This document shows, piece by piece, positions 1-7,792 of a stretch of DNA of 19,542 nucleotides (position 1 is its first letter; every line of letters starts with the position of its first letter). This stretch comes from JAAYAY01 sp964429355 (lineage in GTDB: Bacteria > Planctomycetota > Planctomycetia > Pirellulales > Thermoguttaceae): positions 1 through 19,542 of the forward strand of contig CAYSCH010000158.1 in NCBI GenBank assembly GCA_964429355.1, in the 5' to 3' direction. Both the position numbers and the translations under genes were made by a program. The notes under the pieces are model-generated. The model was not told the origin of the DNA, did not search any database, and worked only from the letters and a program-made list of their open reading frames with translations.

Positions 1-2162
1 CCTTCAAAGCGGGCCTGGATCTCGTAGGAGCCCGGCTGCAGCTTGAAGGAGGCGTTGCCCATGAGGTCGGCGCGGCCCGACGCAACCTTCCGGCTATCCT
101 TCAGGATGTCGATCTGCGCGCCCGGCAGAGGGGGAGCGAAGACTGGCACACCGGCTATCCGCACCTGGACGATGAGTGTGGTCGATCCGTCGGGTGCGGG
201 GGGCTGGGGCCCGGGACCGGGCGGACGCCTCCCGTCGCGTTGCACTACCAAGGAGACCCGACCCATACCCGGCTGTACGACTACCGGTTGGCTCGTATTT
301 TCGTAGCCCCGGGGCGGTTCGACGACCGCCTCGTACGTGCCTTCTTTCAAGTCGACCGAAAATCGCCCCGATCCGTCGCTGATTGCTGCCGCCAATGGAT
401 GGCCAGATCTAGCGGTCCAGCTAATCCTGGCGCCGGCCACCGGTGTGTAGCCGCGGCTCGCCGGCGACGGGGTCATCACATGGCCCTCGACATGCACCAG
501 GCGTTCCGGCTGCGGTTCCGGCTGGGGTTCCGGCTGGGGTTCCTTGCGGCGCTGGAGAATGAAGTACTTTGGTTCCATCCCCCGCCGGACCACCACTTCT
601 TCGTTGACGCCGACGAAGCCGGCCGGCGGCACGACGCTCACCCGGTACATTCCTTCCGCCAATTCCAGTTGGAACTCGCCCGATGCGCCGGCCACGGCCG
701 GCAAGTTTCGGCTCCCCGGGCGGACCCAGGTCAACTCAGTTCCCTTGACGCCCCAATAGCCGGTGGAACTGGCCGCGTCGCGGTAAACGACGTAGCCGGT
801 GACGGTTACCGATTCCGAGGGAACCGGTTGGGGCGGCGTCGATTCCGGTGACAGGGTGATGGTCTGGCTGTTGGGAGCCCCGGGCGCAATTGTGACCCGT
901 GCTCCCCCCGGCACGTAGCCGGGCTTCTGGGCCAATAAGGTGTATTCCCCCGGGTTAGCCACTTCGAGCTTGACCTTCCCCTGGCTGTCGGTCGTTCCTC
1001 GCGGCGCCTCGCTCAGTGCCTGGTCGCCCGTGCGGATCAGTACGCTGGCACCGGGCAGGGGCCGCCTTCCCGATTCAGCCTGCTGGTAGACGGTGCCTTC
1101 GAAGACCAGCGATTCCAGGGGCTGTGGCTGTGGCTGTGGGTCAACGTTTGGAACGAGCGTGAGATTTACCACGGAGTACTTTCCGGCAAACACGGCAACC
1201 TGCCGGCGGCCGGCCGGCTTGTACCCCTTGGCACGGGCCGTCACACCATATCGGCCCGGACGTAGATCACGGCAGTAGTCTCCTTCGGCGTCGGGTGTGC
1301 TGGGCGTTTCTTTTTCCACTGTTTTCCAGTATAGCAGGATGGAGACCTCGACGCTCGACAACACCGCCGCCTTCGTCTCCGGCGAGAGCTTTGGGTCGTC
1401 GATGGTGATCCGGCCCTTGATTCCCTGACCCTTGACCGGTCTGGGGGTAAGGCGCGCGAGCAGGAAATCGCGAGTTGCGGGCTTCGCAGGATCGATCGTG
1501 ATCGGCTGGGGATCGACCAGGGTCTGAAACCCCTCGGCGGAGACCGATGCCTGCCAGCTACCAGCCGGCAAAACGATCGAGTACTGGCCGGCTTCCCGGT
1601 CGGCCTTCGGGTCCTTCTCGCCGCTGACCACCTGCACCAGTTCCCTGTTCCCGTCGGTCCGGCGGAGCACGATCGTGGCCCACGGCGCGCCGATCTGTTT
1701 TTCTTCCGAGCTGGCCTCCAGCACGCGGCCGGAGAGCTTGCCCAGTTCCACAGGGTCAATTACCGGCGGCTTCCGGTCCGGAGCAGTCTCACCCTTGGTC
1801 AGCGAGAGGTTGTAGACGGCGTAGCCCTCGCTGCGCTGGAGGGCGATGCCGCGGCCGTGGTCCTCGTCCTTGTATCCGGCGGCCGTGATCTTGTAGTAAT
1901 AGTTGCCCGGCGGCAGATCCACCCGGTAGTAGCCGCCCTGGCCGGAGGTGGCCTGACCGGCGGCCGCTCCCGACGCGTCCTGAAACTGGATGGCGGCGCC
2001 GCTGACCGTCCCGGCGATCTTTCCGTTGGTGTCAAGCTCCAGCACCCGGCCGTGCACGCCGGGACCGGCGGCTGTGGCAACTTGAGCGACCAGCGCGAGA
2101 AGGCATCCGGCAACTGCGGCGGCAGCCCGGCAGCAACGGTGGTTTCCAGTGCAGCATCTCAT
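1..2162 (-). CDS. Secreted protein with at least seven carboxypeptidase-regulatory-like domains (C-terminus beyond window)
   Basis: My own translation is open without a stop from the ATG at 2162 to position 1 (720 codons), so the C-terminus lies outside the window. AGGAG sits 9 nt before the ATG. The N-terminus (MRCCTGNHRCCR, then an Ala/Leu-rich stretch ending near residue 32) looks like a signal peptide. After it come repeated beta-sandwich domains of the CarboxypepD_reg type at about 35-122, 142-237, 246-336, 351-438, 451-537, 555-642 and 661 onward. Most show a 'GxV ... PGA ... D..G.f...L..G.Y.v....GY' pattern. Linkers are PQPQPQP (342-348) and PEPQPEPQPE. Such domains are structural in surface and cell-wall proteins; no catalytic domain is visible. 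The gene lies 176 bp downstream of the next minus-strand gene and is probably co-oriented cargo of the same surface locus. The exact function is unknown. Confidence 0.85.
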   Translation of the reverse strand, partial: MRCCTGNHRCCRAAAAVAGCLLALVAQVATAAGPGVHGRVLELDTNGKIAGTVSGAAIQFQDASGAAAGQATSGQGGYYRVDLPPGNYYYKITAAGYKDEDHGRGIALQRSEGYAVYNLSLTKGETAPDRKPPVIDPVELGKLSGRVLEASSEEKQIGAPWATIVLRRTDGNRELVQVVSGEKDPKADREAGQYSIVLPAGSWQASVSAEGFQTLVDPQPITIDPAKPATRDFLLARLTPRPVKGQGIKGRITIDDPKLSPETKAAVLSSVEVSILLYWKTVEKETPSTPDAEGDYCRDLRPGRYGVTARAKGYKPAGRRQVAVFAGKYSVVNLTLVPNVDPQPQPQPLESLVFEGTVYQQAESGRRPLPGASVLIRTGDQALSEAPRGTTDSQGKVKLEVANPGEYTLLAQKPGYVPGGARVTIAPGAPNSQTITLSPESTPPQPVPSESVTVTGYVVYRDAASSTGYWGVKGTELTWVRPGSRNLPAVAGASGEFQLELAEGMYRVSVVPPAGFVGVNEEVVVRRGMEPKYFILQRRKEPQPEPQPEPQPERLVHVEGHVMTPSPASRGYTPVAGARISWTARSGHPLAAAISDGSGRFSVDLKEGTYEAVVEPPRGYENTSQPVVVQPGMGRVSLVVQRDGRRPPGPGPQPPAPDGSTTLIVQVRIAGVPVFAPPLPGAQIDILKDSRKVASGRADLMGNASFKLQPGSYEIQARFE
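504..541. repeat. 12-bp tandem repeat coding for a Pro-Glu-Pro-Gln linker
   Basis: About three copies of a 12-bp unit (TTCCGGCTG[C/G]GG on the plus strand) encode the PEPQPEPQPE linker between the fifth and sixth CarboxypepD_reg-like domains of the minus-strand gene. A similar 6-bp repeat at 1120-1139 encodes the PQPQPQP linker. Confidence 0.7.
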
Positions 2163-2338
2163 GACCCAGCTCTCCTGGAATAGGACGGACGCAGGTTGGA
2201 GTTTATTGGTGTTTGCATGGACGGGCGCGCTCCGGGGAGCGCCAGCACGCGGGGAGAACCGGGCTCCCGTTGGTCGCCTTGGCTCTTTTTCATTGCGAAG
2301 TTTCATAGGAAACCCTGACATAACGCGGGAGTTGGCGA

Positions 2339-3996
2339 TCAGGGTTCCGGGATGATCCGCAGGCCGAACAGGGCCGGCGGATGGGCCGGGTCGACGGCAC
2401 CGTTTTCAAAGGCAAACTCTATCAACAGCCGGGCATCTCCCGCCCAGGCGGCATCGGCCTTGTCGACGACCTGTTGGAGGATCGTCATCGAAGGGGGCGG
2501 GCCGCCAACCGGGTCGGTCAGGTTCACGGTAGTCGCGGCGTAGGCGTGCGTCTGAGGAGGGAGGGCGCCCATCTCCTCAAGGCTGCATTCCATGCTGACC
2601 TTGACCTCGTTTCCGCCGGTGCCGAGAAAGCCAACGTAGGCGATCACTTTATGCTTGCCGGTGAAAGATTCCTTGTTGAGCTTGATTTCGATCTTGTCGC
2701 CGGGCTCTGGCCGGACGCCGATGTTCCAGCCGGGCGAAGCGTTGTCGAAGAGGATCCCGTTGTGGCTTTCTACCTCGCCAGCCGCCCAGACGGCCCGCCC
2801 CGACGCCGGCGGCTGACCGCCAAACGACACCGAATGGAATGTGATTCCCATAAGCGGCGGCGTGGTGCGGTTATACACGTTCTGCAAAAGCGGTTGGCTC
2901 GCCAGGTCGGTTCCAGTAGGGAAAACCGCTTTCGCCGGTCCGATGCGCTCGTGCGGAGTGATTGCCGGATCGGAAGGCACGGCAACCACCATGGGCGCAA
3001 GATACCGAGGCGCACCGACCATGGGGGCCGGCAGCGCGAAGCTGTGATCTCGGGAGCCGGCCGCCACTGTGGCAGAAATCACGGCCGCTTGGAGCGGCGG
3101 GTCCGCCGCCGGATCGATTTCCATCAACGACACCTCGTAGTGATCGATCGGGCCCTCATCGCCGGCGACCGCCCATTCCACGGTGAAGGTGTCGTCGTAT
3201 TTCCACCCGCTGGTGATGGCCACCGTTTCAATCTGGAAGGGATCTCCCACCGGCGGCGGATCGGGCCAAGGCGGCCAGATCCCCAGGTCGGGAAGAAGCC
3301 ACCCAAAGATCCAATCGATCCAGAGAGGCGGAGCAGGACAGGCGGGGTCCCAGCCCGGCCAGTTGCCGCCATCCGGCCAGATGATGACCTCGTCCGGGAA
3401 GGGATCGAACCCCGGCTCAACGGGCGGGAGCAGCGGCAGCACGCCGCCTGCCTGGTCCAGGCCGATCCCCATACCGGCTTCCCATACGAAGGTCTCTCCG
3501 GCTGTGGGAACATTCCTGACCACCTGGCCTTGTGCGTTGAGATGGGCAGGTGAAATTATCCGGATCGCTTCCAGGGAATTCATGTCGATCGGGCTCTGGT
3601 CGCTATCGTAGACCAGTCGTCCGTCGACCCCGATCAGGATCCGCCGCGGGTGCCAGCGATCGGGAGCGTCTCCATAGGGCTGGGCTTGTGCGAGCATCCC
3701 CACGGCGTAACCCCGCATGTCGGCCGCCGTGAGCGGCCCGGCCAGGAGATCGATGGAAAACTCCTGCGGCCCCAATTGGCCGGAGAGCGGCTCGCCGGGC
3801 GAACCGAGCAGATACTTGTGCCCACCGCAGCGGAAATAGACGTAGTTGCTGGTGTCGGCTCCCGGGTGGGTGTCGGTGACGAGGATCGCGCCCAGCGAGC
3901 CCACCGCAGCGCCCTGACGCCAGGGGGAACTGAAACCGGACTGCTCGAACCAGGGATACTGGCCCCGGACCTGGCCTTCCAGCCACCGTTTCCGGA
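2339..3996 (-). CDS. Exported-type multidomain protein, C-terminal part (5' end lost in scaffold gap)
   Basis: The reading frame stays open from the stop at 2339 right up to the N gap at 3996, so the GTG at 3904 is not the true start. At least 31 further residues (RKRWLEGQVRGQYPW and onward) precede it. From that GTG: residues 1-145 hold a region ending 'RRILIGVDGRLVYDS', which resembles a segment of the protein at 4154-4818. A Pro/Trp-rich linker with eight Trp follows (about 176-213). Then come a fibronectin-III-like region ('PIDHYEVSL') and a beta-rich C-terminal region. No catalytic motif is seen. It lies upstream of the CarboxypepD_reg-like protein on the same strand. It may be the C-terminal part of the gene that starts at 4818, with the join lost at the gap. 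Function is unknown, though a surface structural role is likely. Confidence 0.75.
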
Positions 3997-4006
3997 NNNN
4001 NNNNNN
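3997..4006. other. Scaffold gap (10 N)
   Basis: Ten Ns interrupt the sequence. High-GC coding DNA lies to the left and AT-rich foreign-looking DNA lies to the right, so the gap size and join are not reliable. Confidence 0.99.
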
Positions 4007-4173
4007 TTTTACATCAACAGAATAATATCGAGGATTTGAATTAATTACAAAATAAGCATTGTCTCCAACTAATCTTGATGTTAAATAACTTCCTTCAAAT
4101 TCAACTTCTTTTAATAAAATTGGATTTTCTTTATCTGAAATATCAAATAGTTGTACTGCTGTTCCACTTCCAC
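4007..4173 (-). other. AT-rich chimeric segment: fragment of a secreted C-terminal beta-propeller protein from another genome
   Basis: About 150 bp has a GC content of roughly one quarter, against a GC-rich background. On the minus strand one frame is open throughout, from about 4173 into the gap. It reads AVQLFDISDKENPILLKE, then VEFEGSYLTSRLVGDNAYFV and INSNPRYYSVDVK. This matches what I know of the 'secreted protein containing C-terminal beta-propeller' family (Pfam Beta_propel, COG4880), whose members carry DIS-D-NP followed by EG-Y--SR--GD--Y. The codons are AT-rich (TTA, AAA, GAA), as in a low-GC archaeon or bacterium. The segment is bounded by the N gap on one side and, at 4154-4173, by sequence readable in both the local gene and the propeller frame. 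A misassembly is the simplest explanation. Confidence 0.8.
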
Positions 4174-4818
4174 CAAGCGAGCCAGGTCCGCCGGGCCGGC
4201 CAACTTCGCCTGGACCAGCGCGGAAAGGTCGCCGAGCTCCTGTTCCAACGGCGCCGTTTGAAGCCCGAGGTCGGCCAGCTTGAAACGGGCGTCATCCTGG
4301 GCCTCCTTGGCTTTGACGCCCACCTTGTCGTTCGACGCAAATGTCTGCCCGTTCAACTGGATCTCGTAGCCCGCCAGCACCCAATCGTTGGTGCCTTGAC
4401 TGGCGAAACCGATCCGGGCGAGGTCGGAAACCTCCACACCGGCCAGGAGTTGGGGGCTGGTTCCGAGGACATCCTGTCCGGCCTCACCCTCGACGACAAA
4501 GGTGAAGGTAGCGCTGGATCCGGCCGCAACCTTGGTACCCGCCGTGGTTTGCTGGGGGATGGCCCCAAAAGGCGCTGGTTCCGCGGCGTTGCGCCCCACC
4601 GGATGGAGCCAGAAGGGCAAGCCCAAGCCCAGGTCCAGGGCGACCGGCTCCTGCAGGTCACCCCCCTGCGCCCCGACGTCGATCCGCACCGTAAGCGACT
4701 GGACGACTTCGCCGGCCTGGCGATCTGTGTTCAGTTGAAAATCCGCTTGCGCCAGCGACCAGGTCACCATCGCGACGACGAGTGGAGCCAATCCCCACGC
4801 CCGTAGAACGGGTCTCAT
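4154..4818 (-). CDS. Exported protein, N-terminal part (truncated at chimeric join)
   Basis: The ATG at 4818 has AAAGG about 8 nt upstream. The first 25 residues (MRPVLRAWGLAPLVVAMVTW, ending ...AQA) form a clear signal peptide. Residues from about 27 to 130 are beta-rich. They are followed by 'NDWVLAGYEIQLNGQTF', which resembles the 'RILIGVDGRLVYDS' segment of the protein beyond the gap. After that comes a charged helical stretch rich in Leu, Ala and Glu, ending 'ARLVEVEQQ' near 4154. The apparent last residues before the stop at 4111 are translated from the AT-rich foreign DNA and are not real. I infer that the gene originally continued into the 2339-3996 frame, giving one long secreted protein. 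No catalytic motifs are visible and function is unknown. Confidence 0.75.
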
Positions 4819-5189
4819 GGCATGATCCTTTCTGTTTCAGGATTTGCTGTGCGGAAGCAGGAGCCGTGTGATGAATGGGATCCTGTAAGGGTTATGGCCC
4901 CCGAGAATCGATTTGCGACAAGATCGCTTTGGTCGTGGATCACGACCCCTTCGATGGGTGCATTCCCGGGAGACCAGGCTCTTGTTGGGTACCCTCGTTC
5001 CACGGGCAATGGCTCAGGAAAAGCGACATTCCCCATACACTTTCTGCAGCCGAAACCGCGTGATGCCAAGATGAATGAAGACCAAGGACGTCTCGTTGCT
5101 CCGTTCGCCGTGTAGAGGAGAAGATGGGGCAGTGCAACAAACTGGGCTGGAAGGAACACGCATGATGCATCGTCACGGGCTAGGTAATT

Positions 5190-5208
5190 TCTGCCACCCG
5201 GTGGCAGA
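5190..5208. repeat. Perfect 9-bp palindrome
   Basis: TCTGCCACC and GGTGGCAGA are separated by one base. Short GC-rich palindromes of this kind are commonly interspersed in intergenic DNA. Whether this one is repeated in the genome cannot be seen here. Confidence 0.6.
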
Positions 5209-5242
5209 CTCATCCTCCCCTTCCCCATGCCACTCAGGATAG

Positions 5243-5259
5243 CGTTGCCAAAGGCAACG
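5243..5259. repeat. Short hairpin (7-bp stem, 3-nt loop)
   Basis: CGTTGCC and GGCAACG flank an AAA loop. No T-run follows on either strand, so it is not a classic terminator. It may be an interspersed palindrome. Confidence 0.5.
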
Positions 5260-5296
5260 TCAATCCATTTCGTTGCCATCGAGTTGAGTATTGCCC

Positions 5297-5517
5297 CTTG
5301 AGACGGCTCGAGACGGGGCCGGCCTGGGTCGTATGAGTGCAAGTATCGCGACTACTACTCGGTTTTCGGCCTGGAAGACATCGCCCCGATCTCGTTGACG
5401 GCGGAGAGCACACTGGACACGCTCCTGCCGTTGATCCCGGTGCTGCGTCGCCCGGGCCTGGAGCGGGTGCAGTTGGCGGTTTTGAAGGCGTTTCCGATGA
5501 TGCGGGGTGAGCTTTGA
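5297..5517 (+). pseudogene. C-terminal remnant of an unrecognised protein
   Basis: A plus-strand frame after a TGA near 5294-5296 runs to the TGA at 5515-5517 and reads protein-like: 'YRDYYSVFGLEDIAPISL', then a Leu-rich part ending 'LKAFPMMRGEL'. There is no start codon or RBS at its left end, so it would be a 5'-truncated gene. Its stop overlaps the point where the opposite-strand RAYT homology ends, which suggests two broken genes joined at a breakpoint near 5510-5518. I do not recognise the family, and it could be a chance open frame. Confidence 0.35.
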
Positions 5518-5647
5518 GGAACCAGAGTCGGGACCGGTCCTTGGAGAGGAGCTGGTAGCGCCGGTAGCAGGAGAAGGTGAGGAAGTGCGAGTCACCCGGG
5601 ACGTTGTAGTGCTTGACCTTCTTGCGGTGCGTGGCGTTGGCGGTCAC
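5510..5647 (-). pseudogene. REP-associated tyrosine transposase (RAYT, Y1_Tnp family), N-terminal fragment
   Basis: From a GTG at 5647 the minus strand reads VTANATHRKKVKHYNVPGD, then SHFLTFSCYRRYQLLSKDR and SRLWFLKA. This is the hallmark N-terminus of RAYT proteins of the IS200/IS605-like Y1 transposase superfamily, in which the 'HFLTFSCYRR' strand opens the catalytic fold. Similarity stops abruptly after 'LKA' near 5510. The frame then runs antisense to another remnant, so the HUH motif and catalytic Tyr, which lie further downstream in intact members, are missing. The fragment is about 45 residues, where complete proteins have roughly 150-250. It cannot be active. It lies beside palindromic elements (5824-5973), which fits the known association of RAYTs with REP-like palindromes. 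Confidence 0.75.
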
Positions 5648-5991
5648 GGGACGTTGACCCTGGGAGAGAGTTTGCGGGCTCGTTCCTTGCGAGAATACTA
5701 TCTGCCAAGAAGAGTGCAACCCGATTTGCCGTTCCGTAGTGTACCCACCCCGTCTGCCTGCGCTTTTGTGGGGTAAACCGCGACTCCGTGGGAACGCTTT
5801 CCGCGGTTTGTCACCCCCCTTCCGTGTGCCACTGCTTGCCTGCAAGCAGTGTTCTCACGACTGGGCGAAGGGGAAGGAGGAAACCGACTCAGGCCGCGAT
5901 GGGAATGCAGGGCGTGATGGGGTGGACTGTCTATGGTCCATCGGCACTGCTTGGCAAGCAAGCAGTGGCACACGCTGATTGGTTCACCCGG
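5648..5991. other. Non-coding stretch with palindromic elements
   Basis: I see no gene between the RAYT fragment and the TPR gene. It contains an 8-bp inverted repeat, AAACCGCG (5775-5782) and CGCGGTTT (5802-5809), and the 150-bp inverted-repeat element annotated separately. Confidence 0.6.
5824..5973. repeat. 150-bp element bounded by a perfect 16-bp inverted repeat, with a hairpin at each end
   Basis: GTGTGCCACTGCTTGC at 5824-5839 is the exact reverse complement of 5958-5973. Each end also forms its own hairpin. The left one is CACTGCTTGC, 2 nt, GCAAGCAGTG (5830-5851). The right one is CACTGCTTG, 5 nt, CAAGCAGTG (5945-5967). The two hairpin units are inverted relative to each other with about 95 bp between them. 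This is the layout of a pair of REP-type palindromes (BIME-like) or a small MITE. It lies 176 bp from a RAYT fragment and ends 18 bp past the stop of the TPR gene. The interior has no recognisable coding content. Confidence 0.75.
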
Positions 5992-6849
5992 TCACGCAGG
6001 GCCACCCGCCCCCGTACCTGGTCGTGGCGAGCCGTGCCTGAAGGATCTTCGAATACGCCCCCTCCCAATCCCCTTCTCCATAAGCTGACGTGCCTCATGG
6101 CGGTCGCACCATGACTTGCACCAACCGGCCAGGGCGTGATCGATCTTCTCGCGAAGCCGGTTGCCAACTTCCGCGTAAAGGCGGTCGGCCTCATTCCGGT
6201 CCCCGCAGCGGTAATACATCTCCGCCAACAGCGTCATGGCCCGCTCTTTCCACCACTTCATCTCTCGGTTGACCAATTCTTCTACCTGTTTCTGACGGCG
6301 CATTCTTCGGGAACGAAGGTAGCTCCGGTAGGGCAGCAAACCCGGGTTGATCCTGAATCAGTACCGTGATGTCGTCCCCGAAACGACCGGGAACCTCAAG
6401 TCCCTGGAGTATGGCGGCCTTCTTCTGGCATATAATGGCCAAGTTGGTATACACGCCGACATCGTCCCCACCGATTCTGATCGCGTCAGTCAAGTCAGCG
6501 AATGCTTCGTTGAGGCAATCTCCACGGCCTTGTTGTAGTCTTCAAGGGCTTTCACAAGGTTCCGGTTCGTAAAGTGTGCGAATCCACGATGCAGATAGGC
6601 CCAGCCGTTCAGATCACTGTGGCGAATCGCGTCCGAGAAGACATCAATTGCTTCTACTACCTTGCCGTCTTCAAGAAGATCACCGCCGTCACGAATACGT
6701 TGTCTCGCTACGCAGGCCTTCTCTTCTTTCGTCAAGCAGTGAGTGCCATCTTCTGGCGGACTGCAAATCGCCACGCCCTCACAAGCAATGACAGCTACCA
6801 ATAGGAGCCTTCCAAACGTAACGGCCCACATTATTCTAACTGGATCCAT
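5992..6849 (-). pseudogene. TPR-repeat exported protein with two compensating frameshifts
   Basis: The ATG at 6849 (MDPVRIMWAVTFGRLLL...) has a strong GAAGGAG 9 nt upstream and a signal-peptide-like N-terminus. Two tetratricopeptide units follow ('GGDLLEDGKVVEAIDVFSDA' and 'GWAYLHRGFAHFTNRNLVKA'). The frame breaks near 6512 (about one base missing) and continues one frame over as 'NEAFADLTDAIRIGGDDVG', then 'VYTNLAIICQKKAAILQGL'. Near 6335-6340 about one extra base returns it to the original frame: 'LPYRSYLRSRRMRRQKQ', then 'EMYYRCGDRNEADRLYAEV' and so on to a stop at 5992-5994. TPR proteins are protein-interaction scaffolds. The two indels cancel, so the gene may be intact and the indels may be sequencing or assembly errors; otherwise it is a recent pseudogene. 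No partner is identifiable. Confidence 0.65.
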
Positions 6850-7004
6850 GCGCGCAGACTCCTTCCTTAGGGCAATCAAACGGGACAGGTCTAATTTATG
6901 AGGCAACTGTGTTTCAGGATCCCTTCTTCCGCGGCCGGCCGCGAGCACGGAGGGTCGATTCCAGTCCCAACGGAAGGGCCGTCCTGCTCACCCAAGTCTC
7001 GCTT

Positions 7005-7390
7005 CCAAAGGGTTGGCCTCGGGTCAGGCTCATAGGAATACGAAAACACCACATCATCCGCCAGCCCCGTCAGGTCCTGCGTCGCGGAGGTCAAATTGCC
7101 AAAGTTCGACCACGTGGACTCGAAGTCATAGTCGCCGTCGCCAACAGCCGCCACTCGCCCCGCCGGATCGTACTCCATCGCGTACGTCTTGCGGACGTTC
7201 TGCTCCGCATCGGCGTCTTCAACATCATCGCAAGTATAACTGGTCACGCCGCTTTCCGCGTCCGTCTCCGATGCCTTCCGCCCCAGGTTGTCATAAGCAA
7301 AAGCCGTGACGCTGCCGAGGGGGTCCGTTTCGCTGAAGAGATTCCCATTGGCATCGGAGGCGTAACGGGGCACGGAAACCTCTTCCCCCC
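7005..7390 (-). pseudogene. RHS/YD-repeat protein remnant
   Basis: On the minus strand the frame reads 'RYASDANGNLFSETDPLG', then 'SVTAFAYDNLGRKASETDA', 'YAMEYDPAGRVAAVGDGD', 'TWSNFGNLTSATQDL' and 'VFSYSYEPD'. The 'DANGN', 'YDNLGR' and 'YDPAGR' cores are the classic YD repeats of RHS-family secreted shell or wall-associated proteins. Only about 125 residues are present, where intact RHS proteins exceed 1000. Both flanks of the open frame (7391-7658 and below 7005) lose the pattern, and no start site or secretion signal is present. It is a degraded internal fragment, close to the TPR gene on the same strand. Confidence 0.75.
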
Positions 7391-7517
7391 CATATTCTAT
7401 AACGCCCAAATGCGTGGCAGATGTTCTCAAGAGCGGAAGCCAGTTCGAGACTGGACCAGGGCTGTAGAATAGAACGCAGCGGAACGACGATCGAGAACGA
7501 TACGATGGAGGCATCGG

Positions 7518-7766
7518 ATGGAGGTCACAATACCGAAGCGGCTCTACAATTTCCTGTTCGCCGCTGGGTTCGCGATCATTTTGGGGGTTGCCATTGGTCA
7601 GGGGGCTCGGTTGGCGGGGGGCGAAACGAACGCTCCTGAGATTCCGCGTACCCAGCAAGAGGCAGTTTCACATCTAAAGATCCTGCTGGATTCGGTGAAC
7701 ACTGAACGCGATGCGCTGGCGAAGGCACTTCGGCAGGTCGATCCGGACAACGAGCTGCTTCAGTAA
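7518..7766 (+). CDS. Small single-pass membrane protein
   Basis: This 82-residue ORF starts at an ATG with GGAGG 6 nt upstream. After a short basic N-terminus (MEVTIPKRLYN) there is one hydrophobic segment at about residues 11-30 (NFLFAAGFAIILGVAIGQG), which could be a membrane anchor or signal peptide. The remaining part is charged and helical ('QQEAVSHLKILLDSVNTERD', then 'ALAKALRQVD') and suits a short coiled coil. A hairpin (7767-7792) follows the stop directly. I do not recognise a family. It is the only plus-strand gene in this decayed stretch, with no evident partner. Confidence 0.6.
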   Translation: MEVTIPKRLYNFLFAAGFAIILGVAIGQGARLAGGETNAPEIPRTQQEAVSHLKILLDSVNTERDALAKALRQVDPDNELLQ

Positions 7767-7792
7767 TGGAGCCGCCTGAAGGCGGGACTCCA
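7767..7792 (+). terminator. Hairpin directly after the small membrane protein gene
   Basis: TGGAG, CCGCCT, GA, AGGCGG, then CTCCA form an imperfect stem immediately after the TAA of the upstream gene. There is no T-run, so rho-independent termination is not assured. It may equally be an interspersed palindromic repeat. Confidence 0.4.

Larger units (their letters stand above)
4819..5296. other. Non-coding stretch with palindromes
   Basis: I see no convincing gene here; the open frame on the minus strand across it has no recognisable domain. It holds a perfect palindrome at 5190-5208 (TCTGCCACC, one base, GGTGGCAGA) and a 7-bp stem with a 3-nt loop at 5243-5259 (CGTTGCC aaa GGCAACG). The 5' leader of the minus-strand gene starting at 4818 must lie in its left part. 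Confidence 0.5.

Noticed and set aside
240..851. Plus-strand frames over the CarboxypepD_reg-like gene
   Set aside because: They are antisense shadows; the minus-strand frame has clear repeated domains and a signal peptide.
2227..2242. Terminator between the two surface-protein genes (GCGCTCC GG GGAGCGC)
   Set aside because: The stem is good but no T-run follows on the minus strand.
2381..3553. 390-residue plus-strand open frame
   Set aside because: It is antisense to the minus-strand exported protein and Arg-rich, as expected for a GC-rich shadow.
4815..5342. Long minus-strand open frame upstream of the signal-peptide gene
   Set aside because: It has no recognisable domain, overlaps palindromes, and extends over the leader of the real gene; it is probably a chance ORF.
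5824..5973. CRISPR array
   Set aside because: There are only two units, they are inverted rather than direct, and there are no regular spacers or cas genes.
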